Assembly (NCBI GenBank): GCA_964628455.1
Contig: CAZVPD010000029.1
Location: forward strand, 1 to 26,775
Direction: 5' to 3'
DNA length: 26,775 bases
Source: JAQVWU01 sp964628455
Lineage (GTDB): Bacteria; Bacillota; Clostridia; Oscillospirales; CAG-272
This document shows positions 7,663 through 15,726 of the stretch, piece by piece. The position numbers and the translations under genes were made by a program. Below the pieces are notes generated by a model. The model worked only from the letters and a program-made list of their open reading frames with translations, was not told the DNA's origin and ran no database searches. Within the stretch, counting starts at the first letter, position 1. Each line of letters begins with the position of its first letter.

Positions 7663-8853
7663 TTAATTCGGCATTTCCGACAGCACGCCGGCAAGGATCC
7701 CGATCCCCCCGACGATCTGTTCGTCGGAAGGGGTGGAGAAATTAAGCCTGAACGAGTCGGACGGCGCGCAGGTATCGCAGTTGAAGGCCGTTCCCGGCAC
7801 CACGGCGACCCCGAGCTCGAGCGAACGGCGCACGAACGCCGGAATGTCCGATCCCGCAGGCAGCGTGCACCAGACGAACAGTCCCCCTTCGGGTCTTGTG
7901 TACCGGACATGCTTAGGGAAAAGCCTGTCCATTTCCGACAGCATCAGCCCGCATTTGCGGCGGTACAGGTCCCGTATTTTCAGGATATGGCCGTCGGCGT
8001 CAAAATCGTTTAAAAACCGCTCGCAGATCATCTGGAAGAAGATCCCCGTGTGAACGTCCTCGACCTGCTTGGCGACCACGGCTTTCTGGATCACGGCCGA
8101 GGGCGCGCACATGAATCCGACGCGCATGCCTGCCGAAAGGATCTTCGAAAACGAGCCGCAGTAGATTACGATGCCCTCCGTGTCCATGCTCTTTATGGTC
8201 GGGACTTCCTCCCCGGCAAAGCGCAGCTCCCCGTAGGGATTGTCCTCAAGGATCACAACGCCGTATTTCAGGGCGAGGGCGTAGACGGCGCGCCGTTTTT
8301 CGAGGCTCATCGTGATGCCGGCGGGATTGTGGAAAGTGGGGATGAGATAGATCAGCTTAACGCGCTCCGCTGTCTTCAGCGTTTCCTCGAGCGCGGCGAT
8401 ATCGATCCCGTCGTCCCCGAGCTCCACCCCGATTAGGCGTGTCCCGAGCGACCTGAAGGCGTTGAGGGCCCCTATGAACGACGGATTTTCACAGATGACG
8501 GCGTCGCCTTCGTCGCACATGACCTTGCAGGCAAGCTCAAGCGCCTGCTGTCCGCCCGACGTGATGATCGTCTGATCGTCCCCGCGTCCGATGCCGAACC
8601 TGTTTTTCAGCCGCGCGGCGACAGCCTCCCGCAGGGGAGGGTAACCCTCCGTCACCGAATACTGCAGCGCCGTATCGGACCGGTTCTGAAGGATGTCCGC
8701 CGAGAAACGGCGGATCGCCTCGACCGGGAAGGATTCCGGCGACGGATTGCCCGCCGCGAACGCGATGATGCGCGGGTCTGAGAGGCTTTTGAAGATCTCG
8801 CGTATGGCCGAAGGCTTCATGTCCTTCATTTTTTCGGATATTTTATAGTCCAT
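7663..8853 (-). CDS. PLP-dependent class I/II aminotransferase (LysN/2-aminoadipate aminotransferase type)
   Basis: This 396-residue fold type I aminotransferase carries S-G-G-Q-Q-A-L near 99-105 (phosphate and ring contacts), N176 in H-N-P-A-G, D204 in L-E-D-N-P-Y (pairs with the PLP pyridine nitrogen), and the PLP lysine K237 in S-F-S-K-I-L. The terminal R-L-N-F-S supplies the substrate carboxylate-binding Arg. The overall pattern matches the LysN/alpha-aminoadipate subgroup that also includes MocR C-terminal domains; there is no N-terminal wHTH here, so it is an enzyme and not a regulator. It heads the minus-strand run, 37-46 nt before the TIM-barrel gene, downstream of a promoter at 8897-8926. 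The site GGGAG lies 10 nt before the ATG. Confidence 0.93.
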   Translation of the reverse strand: MDYKISEKMKDMKPSAIREIFKSLSDPRIIAFAAGNPSPESFPVEAIRRFSADILQNRSDTALQYSVTEGYPPLREAVAARLKNRFGIGRGDDQTIITSGGQQALELACKVMCDEGDAVICENPSFIGALNAFRSLGTRLIGVELGDDGIDIAALEETLKTAERVKLIYLIPTFHNPAGITMSLEKRRAVYALALKYGVVILEDNPYGELRFAGEEVPTIKSMDTEGIVIYCGSFSKILSAGMRVGFMCAPSAVIQKAVVAKQVEDVHTGIFFQMICERFLNDFDADGHILKIRDLYRRKCGLMLSEMDRLFPKHVRYTRPEGGLFVWCTLPAGSDIPAFVRRSLELGVAVVPGTAFNCDTCAPSDSFRLNFSTPSDEQIVGGIGILAGVLSEMPN

Positions 8854-8896
8854 TTATGATAAACTCCCGCAATATAGTGGTTTATGCCGCTGTTTT

Positions 8897-8926
8897 ATTC
8901 TACCACAAAAGCCCGTGCAATATCAA
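8897..8926 (-). promoter_or_regulatory. Sigma-A promoter for the minus-strand run
   Basis: On the minus strand, TTGATA (8926-8921) and TAGAAT (8902-8897) are separated by 18 nt. They lie 44 nt before the aminotransferase ATG. This is the best promoter for the genes from 8853 leftward; internal promoters may also exist. Confidence 0.6.
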
Positions 8927-8993
8927 TAGCAATTATAAAAATAACCGTGAACAAAAATACGGAGCCCGGAAATGCCGCCGGCTGCCGCGGGGC

Positions 8994-9022
8994 TCGACAA
9001 CCGCTCCGGAATCTGTTATAAT
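8994..9022 (+). promoter_or_regulatory. Sigma-A promoter for mutY
   Basis: TCGACA (8994-8999) and a perfect TATAAT (9017-9022) are separated by 17 nt. The expected start of transcription is near 9029, giving a short leader of about 45 nt before the mutY ATG. It is divergent from the promoter at 8897-8926. Confidence 0.65.
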
Positions 9023-9073
9023 CATGTAAAAGCCGGCTCCCGGTGCCGGAACCGACGTGAAACAGGTGAAACA

Positions 9074-10117
9074 ATGACCGATATCGCAAAATTCAGGGAG
9101 AACCTTCTCCTCTGGTATAAAGAAAACGGCCGTCCCCTTCCGTGGAGGAAGGACCCGACCCCCTATAAAATACTGGTATCCGAACTGATGCTCCAGCAGA
9201 CCAGGGCGGACACGGTCATCCCTTATTTTATCCGCTTCACCGGAGAGATCCCGGACATTGGCGCCCTTGCGGCGGCGGACGACGGACGGCTGCTCAAGCT
9301 CTGGCAGGGACTCGGTTATTACGGCAGGGCTCTCCGGCTGCGGAAAGCGGCGCAGCGGATCGCGGCGGAGTTCCGGGAGGAGATCCCCTCTTCCCTGTCC
9401 GGACTGCTCTCGCTGCCCGGCGTCGGTCCCTATACGGCGGGGGCAGTCGCTTCCATCGCGTTCGGGCTGCCCGTGCCCGCCGTCGACGGCAACGTGCTGC
9501 GCATCGCAGCGCGCCTGACAGCCTCCCGTGAGGACATCGCCGGCCCGAAAGCAAAAAAGCAGGCGGAGGAACTGATCGGTCTGCTGCTCTCCCCGGACTC
9601 CCCCGGCGACTTCAACCAGGCCCTGATGGACCTCGGCGCACTCGTCTGCCTGCCGGGTTCCTCTCCCGCCTGCGAGCTCTGCCCCGTCGGTTTCGCCTGC
9701 GAGGCATACCGCCTGGGCATCGCGTCCGGGATCCCGGTGCGGAGCAGGAAAAAAGCGCGGGGGACCGAGAGCAGAACCGTTCTCGTCGTCTCCGCGGAAG
9801 GATACTACGCGCTGACGAAAAGAAAAGAGACCGGCCTTCTGGCAGGTCTCTGGGAATTTCCGAACCTTGCGGGACAGCTGACCAAAGAGCAGTGCCGGGA
9901 CTATCTGCTCTCCCTCGGGCTGACCTTCGGGCAAATAAAGCCGCTCGGGACGGCAAAGCATGTCTTCAGCCATCTCGAGTGGGAAATGACGGGCTATCTT
10001 GCGGCCGCCGATAAGGCAGCCGGTATTCCCGGCTGGGTCTGGGCCTCCGCTGAGGAGATCAGGCTCCGGTATTCCGTGCCTTCGGCTTTTAAAAGCTATC
10101 TGAACATGATCCTGTAA
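9074..10117 (+). CDS. mutY: A/G-specific adenine DNA glycosylase MutY
   Basis: This 347-residue protein removes adenine mispaired with 8-oxoguanine. The catalytic E37 lies in S-E-L-M-L-Q-Q-T and D138 in P-A-V-D-G-N-V, both at the E. coli MutY positions. The helix-hairpin-helix is L-P-G-V-G-P-Y-T-A-G. The [4Fe-4S] loop has C192, C200, C203 and C209, spacing C-x7-C-x2-C-x5-C, one residue longer in the first gap than the textbook form. Residues about 235-347 are the NUDIX-like domain that reads 8-oxoG. I chose the ATG at 9074 because AGGTGA precedes it by a good distance and the protein then aligns with the family; a frame open from 8972 is longer but has no support. It ends 7 nt from the convergent kinase gene. 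Confidence 0.97.
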   Translation: MTDIAKFRENLLLWYKENGRPLPWRKDPTPYKILVSELMLQQTRADTVIPYFIRFTGEIPDIGALAAADDGRLLKLWQGLGYYGRALRLRKAAQRIAAEFREEIPSSLSGLLSLPGVGPYTAGAVASIAFGLPVPAVDGNVLRIAARLTASREDIAGPKAKKQAEELIGLLLSPDSPGDFNQALMDLGALVCLPGSSPACELCPVGFACEAYRLGIASGIPVRSRKKARGTESRTVLVVSAEGYYALTKRKETGLLAGLWEFPNLAGQLTKEQCRDYLLSLGLTFGQIKPLGTAKHVFSHLEWEMTGYLAAADKAAGIPGWVWASAEEIRLRYSVPSAFKSYLNMIL

Positions 10118-10124
10118 AACCGGC

Positions 10125-10619
10125 TCACAGAGCCGCGATTTCATCGGCGACGTTTTCGGGGGTTTTGCCGTCCGTGACTATTTTTACCGTATCCAGTCTG
10201 TCATAGAGCGGGATCCTCGCGACGCTCCGTAAGATCACGTCTTCCGTGCGGACGCCTTTTCCGATATCCTCCGAAAGACGCGCCCTCAGCGTCTCCCCGC
10301 TGCAGACAAGCGAAACCGAACGGACGGCGCAGTCCGAAAGGTCAATGCTCGCGAGAATACGGCCGATGATGCCCTGTTCGTGCATGACCCAGCAGAAGAT
10401 CACATTTTCATATGCGGAACAGCGCAGAAACCGGCCGAGGAGAAAACAGATGTTCTGCAGAACCATCTCCTTTGTCTCTTCCGTCACAACAAAGGGACGG
10501 GCGTCCCAGCACCAGTCCCCGTCGAGAAACACGCTGTTCGGGAGACGGAGCTGCAGGAGCCGGCTCACCGTTGTTTTGCCGGCCCCCATCGTCCCTCCGA
10601 TCAGATAAAGCTTTTTCAT
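10125..10619 (-). CDS. Small P-loop NTPase/kinase-like protein
   Basis: This 164-residue single-domain protein has a Walker A G9-T-M-G-A-G14-K-T16-T near the N-terminus, an L-D-G-D-W segment at about 32-36 (a typical kinase substrate/metal position), and a later R-x-R lid-like region (L-R-A-R-L). The layout resembles shikimate kinase, adenylylsulfate kinase or zeta-toxin-like small kinases, but no substrate motif is diagnostic. It has no signal peptide. It is convergent with mutY, with only 7 nt between stops. AGGAGAGGG stands upstream of the ATG. A GC-rich self-complementary stretch lies between it and the solute-binding protein gene upstream. Confidence 0.75.
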   Translation of the reverse strand: MKKLYLIGGTMGAGKTTVSRLLQLRLPNSVFLDGDWCWDARPFVVTEETKEMVLQNICFLLGRFLRCSAYENVIFCWVMHEQGIIGRILASIDLSDCAVRSVSLVCSGETLRARLSEDIGKGVRTEDVILRSVARIPLYDRLDTVKIVTDGKTPENVADEIAAL

Positions 10620-10654
10620 CAGCGGTTCCCTCTCCTCAGTTTCCCGGGCACCGT

Positions 10655-10690
10655 GTCCCCGTATCCGGCTGCCGCCGGACCGGCGGGGAC
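10655..10690. other. GC-rich hairpin between two minus-strand genes
   Basis: GTCCCCG (10655-10661) pairs with CGGGGAC (10684-10690). The inner part holds a second near-perfect palindrome (10672-10686). No T-run follows on either strand, so it is not a standard terminator. It could be a leader or 3'-end structure that separates the solute-binding protein and kinase messages. Confidence 0.35.
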
Positions 10691-10712
10691 GCAGTCAGAA
10701 GGCTGCTTCCCG

Positions 10713-12167
10713 TCAGGCGCCGTAATTCAGAAACGCGTCGCGGAGTTTATCCAGCTGCAGCTGGTCGTTTTTAACGTTCTTCTCGAAAAAGGACGCTATA
10801 TCGGTGTTTTTTGCGGTCATCAGCTGACTCATCATATACCATATGTTCCCCCCGCTGTAATTGAGCCCCAGGTCATACTCGCAGTTGTCGTAGATGATGT
10901 CGAGCATCCTGACCGACTCCTCGTCCCTTGCGATCTTGGAGGCGAGCAGCACGTCGAAATAAGCCGGCCTTACGGACTTTCTTCCCTCGACGGCGAGCAT
11001 CTCGCAGACGATGCCCACGAGCTCCGGATCGGAAACGGTGACGGGCACGCACATCAGCCCGCTCCAGTTGGTGGTGATGTATCTCTCCTGCGCCTCGTCG
11101 TATTTCGGGAAGGGCAGAATACCGAAATCCACTTCGGTCGCGCGGTAGGCTCTCGCCGAACTCAGCGGGACCAGATAGAAGAGCGCCTGTCCCTGTCCGA
11201 AGTCGACCGGCGGGATACCCCCGTGGTTGGGGTCGTATTCCGGGTTATACCCCCATGTGAAGGAGGTGTTGCCCGTATACAGAAGGTCGTATATCTGATT
11301 CACGGCACCGGCTGTCTTTTCGGTGTAGGGATTGACCGTCAGCTGTCCGTCCTCCCCCGCCGAAATCACTTTTTCGCCGATCGAATTGCGTATGCCGTCA
11401 AACTGCCAGCCAAGCTCGCCCATGAATCCGTACAGGTCGTTTTCGTTGTAGACGCCGTTGCCGTCCAGGTCCCCGCTCACCCCTCTGGCGACCTCGGTCA
11501 GCCTGGTCCACGTCCACTTTCCGCTTTCGACATCGTCATACGGATCCTCAAGGTTGTATGCCCGGACCAGATCCTTGTTGAAAAACACACCGTTGGGGTC
11601 GGTGATCATATAATCACTCGCCGCGAAGGGCAGTATGCCGTTGACGGCAAGCCGGTCGTTATAGCTGTTCCAATAGACGGCGGTCATATCGATAAAGGGG
11701 ATATCGTACCAGTTATACAGCAGGTTTTCCGTGATCATGGCGGTCAGCGGGATATAACAGTGGGCGAGGACAAGGTCATAAGCGCCGTCCCCTGCCAGCA
11801 CCGATGCGCTGAGATTCGTTTTGACGTCGTTGTGTCCGATGACCCCCTGTCGGGTAAATACGATATTGAACGCTTCAGAGACGGCCGACTGCCTTTTATA
11901 CAGCGCGTCGTTCATATTTTCACCGGTCAGTTCATCGGCGAAAAAGTAGTGCTGATAGGTTCCCCACTCAAGATACAGGATGCTGAACGCCCTGCCCCCG
12001 TAGTCCTTCTCGGGGTAATCCGGTTCCTCGAATTCGGTCACCTCCGAGGGGGCGCCGGTCACTTCGGTCTCGCCTGCCGGCTCGGGCAGGTCTTCGGCGC
12101 AGGATATAAAAAGACTCACGGTAAGCAGCGCGCACAGCACTGCCGCCGGTACGGAAAAATGTCGCAT
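10713..12167 (-). CDS. Extracellular solute-binding lipoprotein (sugar ABC-type), EF-hand-like loop
   Basis: This 484-residue protein has a signal peptide and a lipobox ending I-S-C23, so it should be anchored on the outer face of the cytoplasmic membrane. The fold pattern fits large carbohydrate-type ABC solute-binding proteins. Residues 233-244 form a 12-residue loop, D-L-D-G-N-G-V-Y-N-E-N-D, matching EF-hand/dockerin calcium ligands at positions 1, 3, 5, 9 and 12. It follows G-K-W-T-W and precedes L-Y-G-F, the same context as in the paralogue at 20864-22342. No permease or ATPase gene is nearby. I chose the ATG at 12167 because AGGAGAAGG precedes it and the signal peptide then begins properly; a longer frame from 12248 lacks this. 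A promoter lies at 12220-12248. Confidence 0.85.
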   Translation of the reverse strand: MRHFSVPAAVLCALLTVSLFISCAEDLPEPAGETEVTGAPSEVTEFEEPDYPEKDYGGRAFSILYLEWGTYQHYFFADELTGENMNDALYKRQSAVSEAFNIVFTRQGVIGHNDVKTNLSASVLAGDGAYDLVLAHCYIPLTAMITENLLYNWYDIPFIDMTAVYWNSYNDRLAVNGILPFAASDYMITDPNGVFFNKDLVRAYNLEDPYDDVESGKWTWTRLTEVARGVSGDLDGNGVYNENDLYGFMGELGWQFDGIRNSIGEKVISAGEDGQLTVNPYTEKTAGAVNQIYDLLYTGNTSFTWGYNPEYDPNHGGIPPVDFGQGQALFYLVPLSSARAYRATEVDFGILPFPKYDEAQERYITTNWSGLMCVPVTVSDPELVGIVCEMLAVEGRKSVRPAYFDVLLASKIARDEESVRMLDIIYDNCEYDLGLNYSGGNIWYMMSQLMTAKNTDIASFFEKNVKNDQLQLDKLRDAFLNYGA

Positions 12168-12219
12168 TGTCCTTCTCCTCAGAAAAAATAAAAATAAGCG
12201 GTTTTTCTGCTCCGTACAT

Positions 12220-12248
12220 AGAATAACACAGACCGGACTTTTTTGCAA
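12220..12248 (-). promoter_or_regulatory. Probable sigma-A promoter for the solute-binding lipoprotein
   Basis: On the minus strand, TTGCAA (12248-12243) and TATTCT (12225-12220) are 17 nt apart, about 50 nt before the ATG at 12167. The -10 box is a weak match. It lies in the 102-nt gap after the hydrolase gene, suggesting the lipoprotein has its own message. Confidence 0.45.
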
Positions 12249-12269
12249 TACGCATATTCCGGCTGTTTT

Positions 12270-13208
12270 TTATTCTTTTATCCCGAATATTCTTTTTAAA
12301 AACAGAATGCGCCGTCCGACGCATGCCCGCACGATCCCGCTGCTCAGCGCGATGTCGAAGCCGTGTATCGTCCCTTCGGTGTTGTGCAGTTCCGCCGGCA
12401 CCCCGTATTCCCGCAGCCGCTCCGCGTAAAGGATGCCTCCGTCGCGCAGGCAGTCGAATTCGGCGGTTTCGATATAGGCTTCGGGCAGGCCTCCGAACGA
12501 CCCCGCGTCGATGGGGGATACATACTCCAGTTTTCCCGACGTGGGGTTCCGTATATAAAGCGCGGTGTATTTTTCAATGTCCCTGCTGCTGCACATGGGC
12601 GTGTCGGTGTATTTTTTCATGGATGCGGTCTGCGGATTTCTGCCCGTGAACGGATACAGCAGCATCTGTCCGCAGGGCATCGCCCGCCCGCGTTCCCGCG
12701 CCATCAGGCAGACGGCGGCTGCCAGTCCGCCCCCGGCGCTGTCGCCGGCCACGGCGACGCGGGACGGGTCGACGGAAAGCCTTCCGGCTTCGGCGAGGAC
12801 CCGGCAATAGGCCGCAAAGCAGTCCTCCGGAGCCGCCGGAAACGGGTATTTGGGCGCGAGGCGGTAATTTACGAACAGGACCTTACAGGGCGTCCGCAGC
12901 GCATACTCCCGGGCGAGGCTGAAATGATGCGGCGCGGCGGGAAACACGAAGCCTCCGCCGTGGAAATACACAAGGCAGGGCGCGTTTTCGCCCGTGCCGG
13001 CGGGCGTATACAGGAGCGCGCGGACCGTGCTGCCGTTTCCGACAGGGACCGTCTCTTCGGCGACAGCGATCTCCGCGGAGGATCTTTCTCTCGAAACGAG
13101 CTGCCCCATCAGCTTCTGCATGACCGGAAGCACCGCCTTGTGGATCACGGGGTATGTATTCTCCCATTTTTTAAAATCCGGATGGACCGGATATTTTGTT
13201 CTTTTCAT
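12270..13208 (-). CDS. Alpha/beta hydrolase, HSL (hormone-sensitive lipase) family esterase
   Basis: This 312-residue cytoplasmic hydrolase has the HSL-family oxyanion motif H83-G-G-G86, the nucleophile S157 in G-D-S-A-G-G, the acid D252 in E-F-D-C-L-R-D, and the base H282 in I-H-G-F. All four catalytic elements are present at family spacing. Such enzymes cleave short acyl esters, including acetyl groups on sugars or xenobiotics; the natural substrate is unknown. I chose the ATG at 13208 because GGGGAGG stands 6 nt upstream; an in-frame start at 13235 adds nine residues with no site. It lies 79 nt downstream of the flavodoxin gene on the same strand. Confidence 0.92.
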   Translation of the reverse strand: MKRTKYPVHPDFKKWENTYPVIHKAVLPVMQKLMGQLVSRERSSAEIAVAEETVPVGNGSTVRALLYTPAGTGENAPCLVYFHGGGFVFPAAPHHFSLAREYALRTPCKVLFVNYRLAPKYPFPAAPEDCFAAYCRVLAEAGRLSVDPSRVAVAGDSAGGGLAAAVCLMARERGRAMPCGQMLLYPFTGRNPQTASMKKYTDTPMCSSRDIEKYTALYIRNPTSGKLEYVSPIDAGSFGGLPEAYIETAEFDCLRDGGILYAERLREYGVPAELHNTEGTIHGFDIALSSGIVRACVGRRILFLKRIFGIKE

Positions 13209-13287
13209 GAAAGGCCTCCCCTGCCTGTTTATCAACCGGTATTTTTATGATTACGGATGATCATTTTGACTTTCCGTCTGCCTGAAT

Positions 13288-13716
13288 TTAACCGGACTGC
13301 GTCATTGCGCTCACGACCTTCTGAGCAAAGCCGGCTGCGTCCTTCAAATCCCCGGCGCCGGGATGATTCAGGGAAACAAACAGTATGCTGCCTCTGCAGA
13401 CAAATTCGTCGATCACTTTTATTCCTTTTTCTTCAAGTATGCGGCGCACCGCGGTCTGCCTTTGCCTGCCCGAAGCGCAGCTTGTAACAAGCGCCGCGCA
13501 CCCGGTCGGGGACATCTCCGTATTCTTCAGGTACTCCAGCAGTTCCGGCATACAGGCGCCCCCGTAAATACCGCCGGTTATGAAAAGCAGATCGATATCG
13601 TGCAGCGCAGGATTCCCTTTCATATCGCTTGCTTCAACATGTAGAAACGAACCGATCGCTTCCGCCAGTTTTTTCGAGTGTCCGGTTCTTGTCGCATAAA
13701 TGACGGCGATTTTCAC
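13288..13716 (-). CDS. Flavodoxin-domain protein (GTG start)
   Basis: This 142-residue single-domain flavodoxin-like protein starts V/M-K-I-A-V-I-Y-A-T-R-T-G-H-S, where T-R-T-G-H-S is the FMN-phosphate loop (usually T-x-T-G-N-T). A second FMN-contacting loop is likely at I-T-G-G-I-Y-G-G (about 46-53). It probably carries electrons using FMN in the cytoplasm; the redox partner is unknown. The start is GTG, supported by GGGGAGG 6 nt upstream. It is divergent from the membrane protein at 14007, with 290 nt between them. The alpha/beta hydrolase gene follows 79 nt downstream and may share its message. Confidence 0.88.
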   Translation of the reverse strand: MKIAVIYATRTGHSKKLAEAIGSFLHVEASDMKGNPALHDIDLLFITGGIYGGACMPELLEYLKNTEMSPTGCAALVTSCASGRQRQTAVRRILEEKGIKVIDEFVCRGSILFVSLNHPGAGDLKDAAGFAQKVVSAMTQSG

Positions 13717-14006
13717 GCTGCGCCTCCCCTGTCTGTCTTCCGTCCGTATTTCGGTCTCCGCGGTTCCGGTTTATACTGTCAAGTGTATTGTTTATATATG
13801 AAATATTCTACGGAATCCTATAAATTTTCGGACATTTTCCGCTTTATGCCGTTTACGGAGAGTACAAACGGCGGTCTGCGCGCCCCGAAAATCATGACTT
13901 GAAATATACGCCGGATTATGCTATAATCATATCACAAATTCCGCTCTCCGGCCTGCCGGAAACGGGCGGACAAACCCAAAGACCCGCTTTAACGGGGGAG
14001 AACCAT
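13717..14006. other. 290-nt divergent intergenic region
   Basis: This stretch separates the flavodoxin gene (left) from the membrane protein gene (right). It holds a clear rightward promoter (listed separately) and, on the minus strand, AT-rich sequence with TTGACA near 13774-13779 but no matching -10 box at normal spacing. I see no open frame with a ribosome binding site, no RNA gene and no terminator. Confidence 0.5.
13899..13927 (+). promoter_or_regulatory. Sigma-A promoter for the membrane protein/threonylcarbamoyl-AMP synthase genes
   Basis: TTGAAA (13899-13904) and a perfect TATAAT (13922-13927) are separated by 17 nt. They lie 80 nt before the ATG at 14007. Transcription should start near 13934. 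Confidence 0.7.
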
Positions 14007-14654
14007 ATGAAAATCGCAGGTAAAATTTTTAAGTTTTTTGTTTTCGGGCTGATCATCTTCCTGTTCGGCTTCATGTCGCTGCGCGTCCTGACAAGCGGGG
14101 ACACGAAGATCGCCGAAAGCTTTTTCTGGACGGATAACGCGAAAAATTCTTACGGGGCTTCCCCGGACGGCTTCAGAGTTTATTCGGCCGACCTGACCAA
14201 AGACTACACGGACGACGGCATGTTCCGCGTCAGCAACATACGGTATGCCGAAAGCGAAACGGGACCCGTGTCCCAGCTTCAGTTCACGGTGAGGTGGAAC
14301 GACAGCACGGTCAAATACCTGCAGCAGGATTTCGGCCTTGCGGAGCCCCCTGCCGGCGAACCGTTCGTCTTCACGCTGGCCGATGACCTCGGGAACGTAT
14401 ACGCGGTTCAGGATATGACCGCCGACTCGAAACCCCTGTATAATTACAGGAGGCTTGCGTTCGACGTCCCGGATTTCGGTGCGGCCGAAACTTATTACGT
14501 CAACATCTATTATTCGGGCACCTATGACGCCGAAGCTTCTGCGTCTGTCAGAGGCAGCGACGGCAGCGCATACGGGACGCTGGCCGTCTACAGGACCGCC
14601 GTGCCTATGTATGATTATACCCTCAAAAAGAGCGAGCTGCCCGATGAGGGATGA
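14007..14654 (+). CDS. Membrane-anchored protein of unknown function
   Basis: This 215-residue protein has an N-terminal uncleaved-looking signal anchor (residues 8-28, F-K-F-F-V-F-G-L-I-I-F-L-F), followed by a hydrophilic domain of about 185 residues. That domain is rich in Tyr, Asp and Val with alternating strand-like patterns, suggesting an extracytoplasmic beta-sandwich. There are no cysteines and no catalytic motif that I recognise. GGGGAGAACCAT precedes the ATG at 14007; the frame is open from 13899 but that part lies over the promoter. Its end overlaps the start of the threonylcarbamoyl-AMP synthase gene by 11 nt, so the two are co-transcribed, though no shared function is obvious. Confidence 0.75.
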   Translation: MKIAGKIFKFFVFGLIIFLFGFMSLRVLTSGDTKIAESFFWTDNAKNSYGASPDGFRVYSADLTKDYTDDGMFRVSNIRYAESETGPVSQLQFTVRWNDSTVKYLQQDFGLAEPPAGEPFVFTLADDLGNVYAVQDMTADSKPLYNYRRLAFDVPDFGAAETYYVNIYYSGTYDAEASASVRGSDGSAYGTLAVYRTAVPMYDYTLKKSELPDEG

Positions 14655-15684
14655 AGACCGGCCGGTGAACATTCACACGAAAATCCTCACGCCCGACCGT
14701 CTGGATGAGGCGGCGCGCTGCATACGCGAAGGCGGACTGGTCGTATTCCCGACGGAAACGGTCTACGGGCTGGGCGCGAACGCGCTGGACGCCGCCGCCG
14801 CCGCAAGGATCTACGCCGCAAAGGGCCGGCCGTCGGACAATCCCCTGATCTGCCATCTGGCGTCGGCGGACGAGGCGGAAAAATACTGCGTGACGAACGA
14901 ACTGTATTACGCGCTTGCCGGCCGCTTTATGCCCGGGCCGCTGACCGTCATCCTCCCGAAAAAAAAGGACGGGGACGGCGTTCCCCTTATTCCGGACTCC
15001 GTGACCGGGGGGAGGGGGGACGCCGCGCTGCGTGTCCCGTCGAACCCCGCGGCGCACGCGCTGATCCTGGCGGCGGGCGTTCCGATAGCCGCCCCCTCGG
15101 CCAATCTGTCCGGCTCCCCGAGCCCGACCGTCCTGCGCCACGTCATCGAGGACATGACCGGCAGGGCGGACATCATCATCGACGGGGGGGACTGCGAGAT
15201 CGGCCTTGAGTCCACCGTGGTCAGGATCACGGAAAGCGGCATCGAGCTGCTCCGGCCGGGAGCCGTGACGGCCGACGACCTGCGGACCGTCTGTCCCCGT
15301 GTGCAGATCGACCCGTCGGTTTACGAAAAGTCCGACGGGGTCCCGCTGTCGCCCGGCATGAAATACCGCCATTACGCGCCGCGGGCCCGCGTCATTCTCC
15401 TCGACGGCGAAGACGATGCGGTGTACGCCTATCTTGCGGACAGGGCCGGCTGCGGCATTCTGTGCTACGACGGCGACAAAGAACTGCTGGCCCGCCCGAA
15501 CGCACTGTCCATGGGGCCGAAAGACGACCACGGCGCGCAGGCGCACCGGCTTTTTGCCTGCCTCCGCGATTTCGGGGACGTCGGCGTGATCTACGCGCGC
15601 ATGCCGTCGCGCGACGGACTCGGTCTTGCCGTTTACAACAGGCTCATCAAAGCGGCCGGATACGAAGTCGTCAGACTATATTAA
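14644..15684 (+). CDS. tsaC: L-threonylcarbamoyladenylate synthase, Sua5/YwlC type
   Basis: This 346-residue protein makes threonylcarbamoyl-AMP from threonine, bicarbonate and ATP for t6A37 modification of ANN-decoding tRNAs. The YrdC-type domain (about 12-205) has F-P-T-E-T-V-Y-G-L-G at 35-44, K60-G-R-P-S-D-N-P-L, and the ATP-site P-S-A-N-L-S-G-S. The extra C-terminal Sua5 domain (about 235-346) follows the linker S-P-G-M-K-Y-R-H-Y-A-P, typical of the Sua5/YwlC branch and not the short TsaC. The start is uncertain: ATG 14644 overlaps the previous gene by 11 nt; GTG 14665 would remove seven residues. The partner proteins TsaB, TsaD and TsaE are not in the window. Confidence 0.95.
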   Translation: MRDEDRPVNIHTKILTPDRLDEAARCIREGGLVVFPTETVYGLGANALDAAAAARIYAAKGRPSDNPLICHLASADEAEKYCVTNELYYALAGRFMPGPLTVILPKKKDGDGVPLIPDSVTGGRGDAALRVPSNPAAHALILAAGVPIAAPSANLSGSPSPTVLRHVIEDMTGRADIIIDGGDCEIGLESTVVRITESGIELLRPGAVTADDLRTVCPRVQIDPSVYEKSDGVPLSPGMKYRHYAPRARVILLDGEDDAVYAYLADRAGCGILCYDGDKELLARPNALSMGPKDDHGAQAHRLFACLRDFGDVGVIYARMPSRDGLGLAVYNRLIKAAGYEVVRLY

Positions 15685-15726
15685 CCCCGGACGAATACAG
15701 ACGAATACGATAAAGGAAAGCGAATT

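Noticed and set aside
6795..7910. A long N-terminal extension of the TIM-barrel protein.
   Set aside because: The extra 98 or so residues overlap the aminotransferase gene, are Arg/Ser/Pro-rich shadow sequence, and the family begins at M-K-L-A-I-F.
10655..10690. The GC-rich hairpin as an intrinsic terminator for the first solute-binding lipoprotein.
   Set aside because: No T-run follows the stem on the minus strand, so it does not fit the standard form.
10713..12167. Reading the EF-hand-like loop as a cellulosomal dockerin.
   Set aside because: A dockerin has two loops with adjoining helices near a terminus; here one loop sits in the middle of a solute-binding protein.
10380..12191. A 603-codon plus-strand open frame opposite the first solute-binding lipoprotein.
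   Set aside because: Antisense to a gene with a clear signal peptide and ribosome binding site; no motif, and it also runs over the kinase gene and the intergenic hairpin.
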